This document shows positions 4,774 to 5,604 of a stretch of DNA of 5,604 nucleotides, in pieces; position 1 is the stretch's first letter; each line of letters begins with the position of its first letter. The position numbers and the translations under genes were made by a program. The stretch covers positions 1 through 5,604 of the forward strand of contig JAFDHS010000075.1 of assembly GCA_019308655.1 (NCBI GenBank), written 5' to 3'. Source of the stretch: Deltaproteobacteria bacterium. GTDB lineage: Bacteria > Desulfobacterota > Desulfobacteria > Desulfobacterales > JAFDHS01. The notes under the pieces are model-generated. The model did no database searches. It was not told where the DNA came from and saw only the letters and a program-made list of their open reading frames with translations.

Positions 4774-4986
4774 ATGCTTGTAATAACCAGGAAGGTTGAT
4801 GATAGTATTACCATCGGAAACAATATCACGGTTTCCGTTCTGGAAATCAGAGGAAACAAGGTAAAACTGGGGATTGATGCTCCCAAAGAGACTCAAATAT
4901 ACAGAACCGAGGTATATAAAAACATTATTGAAGAAAATATCAGGGCGGCAAAAGCGCCCGAGGATCTGTCAGGAGTGTTGGAGTAA
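4774..4986 (+). CDS. csrA: Carbon storage / translational regulator CsrA
   Basis: CsrA is a homodimeric RNA-binding protein that represses or stabilises target mRNAs by binding GGA motifs near ribosome binding sites; in flagellated bacteria with FliW its main target is flagellin mRNA. The 70-residue product starts MLVITRK and has the RNA-contacting R6 in the first strand and R44 in the last, with GNKVKLGIDAPKE between them, all as in the family. It then runs into a C-terminal helix (residues 46-59) and a tail to residue 70. This is longer than the 61-residue E. coli CsrA and typical of FliW-regulated homologues, in which FliW binds the C-terminal part. GGAGGG at 4763-4768 is the Shine-Dalgarno. 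The TAA overlaps the fliW ATG by one base. The reading frame is intact. Confidence 0.95.
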   Translation: MLVITRKVDDSITIGNNITVSVLEIRGNKVKLGIDAPKETQIYRTEVYKNIIEENIRAAKAPEDLSGVLE

Positions 4987-5438
4987 TGAAAAAAAATGCA
5001 AATTTGATGCTAACCATCAAGACGACAAGGTTCGGAGAGTTAAGTATCGACGAGAAGCGGGTGGTCCAATTTCCGGAAGGGCTCCTGGGGTTTCCTGCAC
5101 AAAAAGATTATGTCATCCTTGAGCATAAGCCTGAATCTCCTTTTTTTTGGCTCCAATCTCTAACAGATGCCGATCTTGCCTTTGTGGTAATCGATCCATT
5201 CCTGGTAAAGAAGGACTATCTTAAAGAATTGCCTTCTGCTGAAAAGCGAATTTTTGAAGGGTTAGAGGAGGGGAAGGTTACTGTTCTTGCACTTGTGACC
5301 ATTAGACAGGGAAACGAGACTCCGATTACCATGAATCTGATGGGCCCTCTTGTGATTGATACTGAAACCCGAACCGGTAAGCAGATAATACTTGCAAATC
5401 CATGTTATACTTGCAAACATCCAGTAAAACTTTCCTGA
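4986..5438 (+). CDS. fliW: Flagellar assembly factor FliW (CsrA antagonist)
   Basis: FliW binds CsrA and relieves its repression of flagellin translation; flagellin displaces FliW, forming a partner switch that matches synthesis to export. The 150-residue protein has the family blocks in order: TRFGELSID (14-22), FPEGLLGF (29-36), PFFWLQS (52-58), LAFVVIDPF (64-72), the acidic LEEGKVTVLALVTI (93-106), ITMNLMGPLVID (114-125), GKQIILA (131-137) and a C-terminal Y-x-x-K-H-P. Length is normal. ATG 4986 overlaps the csrA stop as TAATG, and AGGAG at 4971-4975 is 10 nt upstream, indicating translational coupling. A later ATG at 5007 lacks a ribosome binding site. The C-terminus has two cysteines (140, 143), slightly unusual but not disruptive. 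Confidence 0.95.
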   Translation: MKKNANLMLTIKTTRFGELSIDEKRVVQFPEGLLGFPAQKDYVILEHKPESPFFWLQSLTDADLAFVVIDPFLVKKDYLKELPSAEKRIFEGLEEGKVTVLALVTIRQGNETPITMNLMGPLVIDTETRTGKQIILANPCYTCKHPVKLS

Positions 5439-5448
5439 TTTCCAGGAA
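5432..5448 (+). terminator. Small hairpin at the end of fliW, possible weak terminator
   Basis: TTCCTG (5432-5437) and CAGGAA (5443-5448) form a perfect 6-bp stem with a 5-nt loop spanning the fliW stop codon (TGA 5436-5438). Only short T-runs follow (5455-5459), so termination would be inefficient at best. Confidence 0.3.
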
Positions 5449-5604
5449 TGCAGAATTTTCAGAAAAGGCTATGATATAATATAGTTCGACCTGTGCAATT
5501 AGAAAAAAAAGATTTATCACGAAAACGGGAAACTACGAAAGCTCGAAAGAAAAATAAGTACTCAATAAGTATGAGAATTTTCATCAGTTCGCCTGACACC
5601 TGAA
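5449..5604. other. Non-coding tail with degenerate short repeats
   Basis: No gene is visible. TATAAT at 5475-5480 resembles a sigma-70 -10 box but has no matching -35. Between 5519 and 5550 the motif (A)CGAAA recurs in degenerate form at about 7-9 nt intervals. AATAAGTA is repeated directly at 5553-5560 and 5564-5571. Confidence 0.4.

Noticed and set aside
4761..4799. 13-codon ORF starting at ATG 4761, overlapping the csrA start
   Set aside because: The upstream GGGAG is only about 2 nt away, so initiation is unlikely, and the bases are explained by the csrA ribosome binding site.
4874..5122. 82-residue plus-strand ORF across the csrA-fliW junction
   Set aside because: It is out of frame with two clearly recognisable genes and has no start signal.

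Overview
The window is AT-rich DNA that I read as a motility and chemotaxis neighbourhood from a flagellated Gram-negative bacterium, probably of the Desulfobacterota (former Deltaproteobacteria). The assignment rests on the combination of a class I adenylate cyclase, a CheX phosphatase, FlaG, a YjfB-like motility protein and an overlapping csrA-fliW pair, together with motifs resembling sigma-28 and sigma-54 promoters. It is an inference from gene content, not a database match.

Layout. Bases 1-643 (minus) are the first 214 codons of a class I adenylate cyclase that runs off the left edge. Bases 644-1042 are mostly non-coding; they hold a doubtful 36-codon ORF on the minus strand and a sigma-28-like promoter reading right. 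It reads into an unrecognised 169-residue helical protein (1043-1552), whose best ribosome binding site actually serves a four-codon leader ORF overlapping its start. After a spacer with a 15-bp-arm hairpin comes a 331-residue protein made of two tandem CheX domains (1756-2751), then an unrecognised acidic 219-residue protein with a TTG start (2861-3520). On the opposite strand, convergent with it, lie a YjfB-like small motility protein (4166-3984) and flaG (3892-3539). Both are probably read from a strong sigma-28-like promoter at 4229-4202. The 607-bp divergent spacer (4167-4773) also carries a 71-bp palindromic element, a CRP-like palindrome and a good sigma-54 promoter. A leader of about 200 nt with many GGA triplets then leads into csrA (4774-4986), and fliW (4986-5438) overlaps csrA by one base. 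The last 166 bases hold a small hairpin and degenerate short repeats, with no gene.

How it fits together. FliW sequesters CsrA, and CsrA represses translation of flagellar messages, classically flagellin. FlaG affects filament length, and YjfB-like proteins are found with late flagellar genes. The tandem CheX would dephosphorylate CheY-P. The sigma-54-like promoter before csrA-fliW and the sigma-28-like promoter before yjfB-flaG would place these genes at different steps of a flagellar hierarchy. The two unknown proteins sit inside this cluster and are the best candidates for undescribed motility or signalling factors. I saw no CRISPR array, tRNA, rRNA, intact insertion sequence or defence system.
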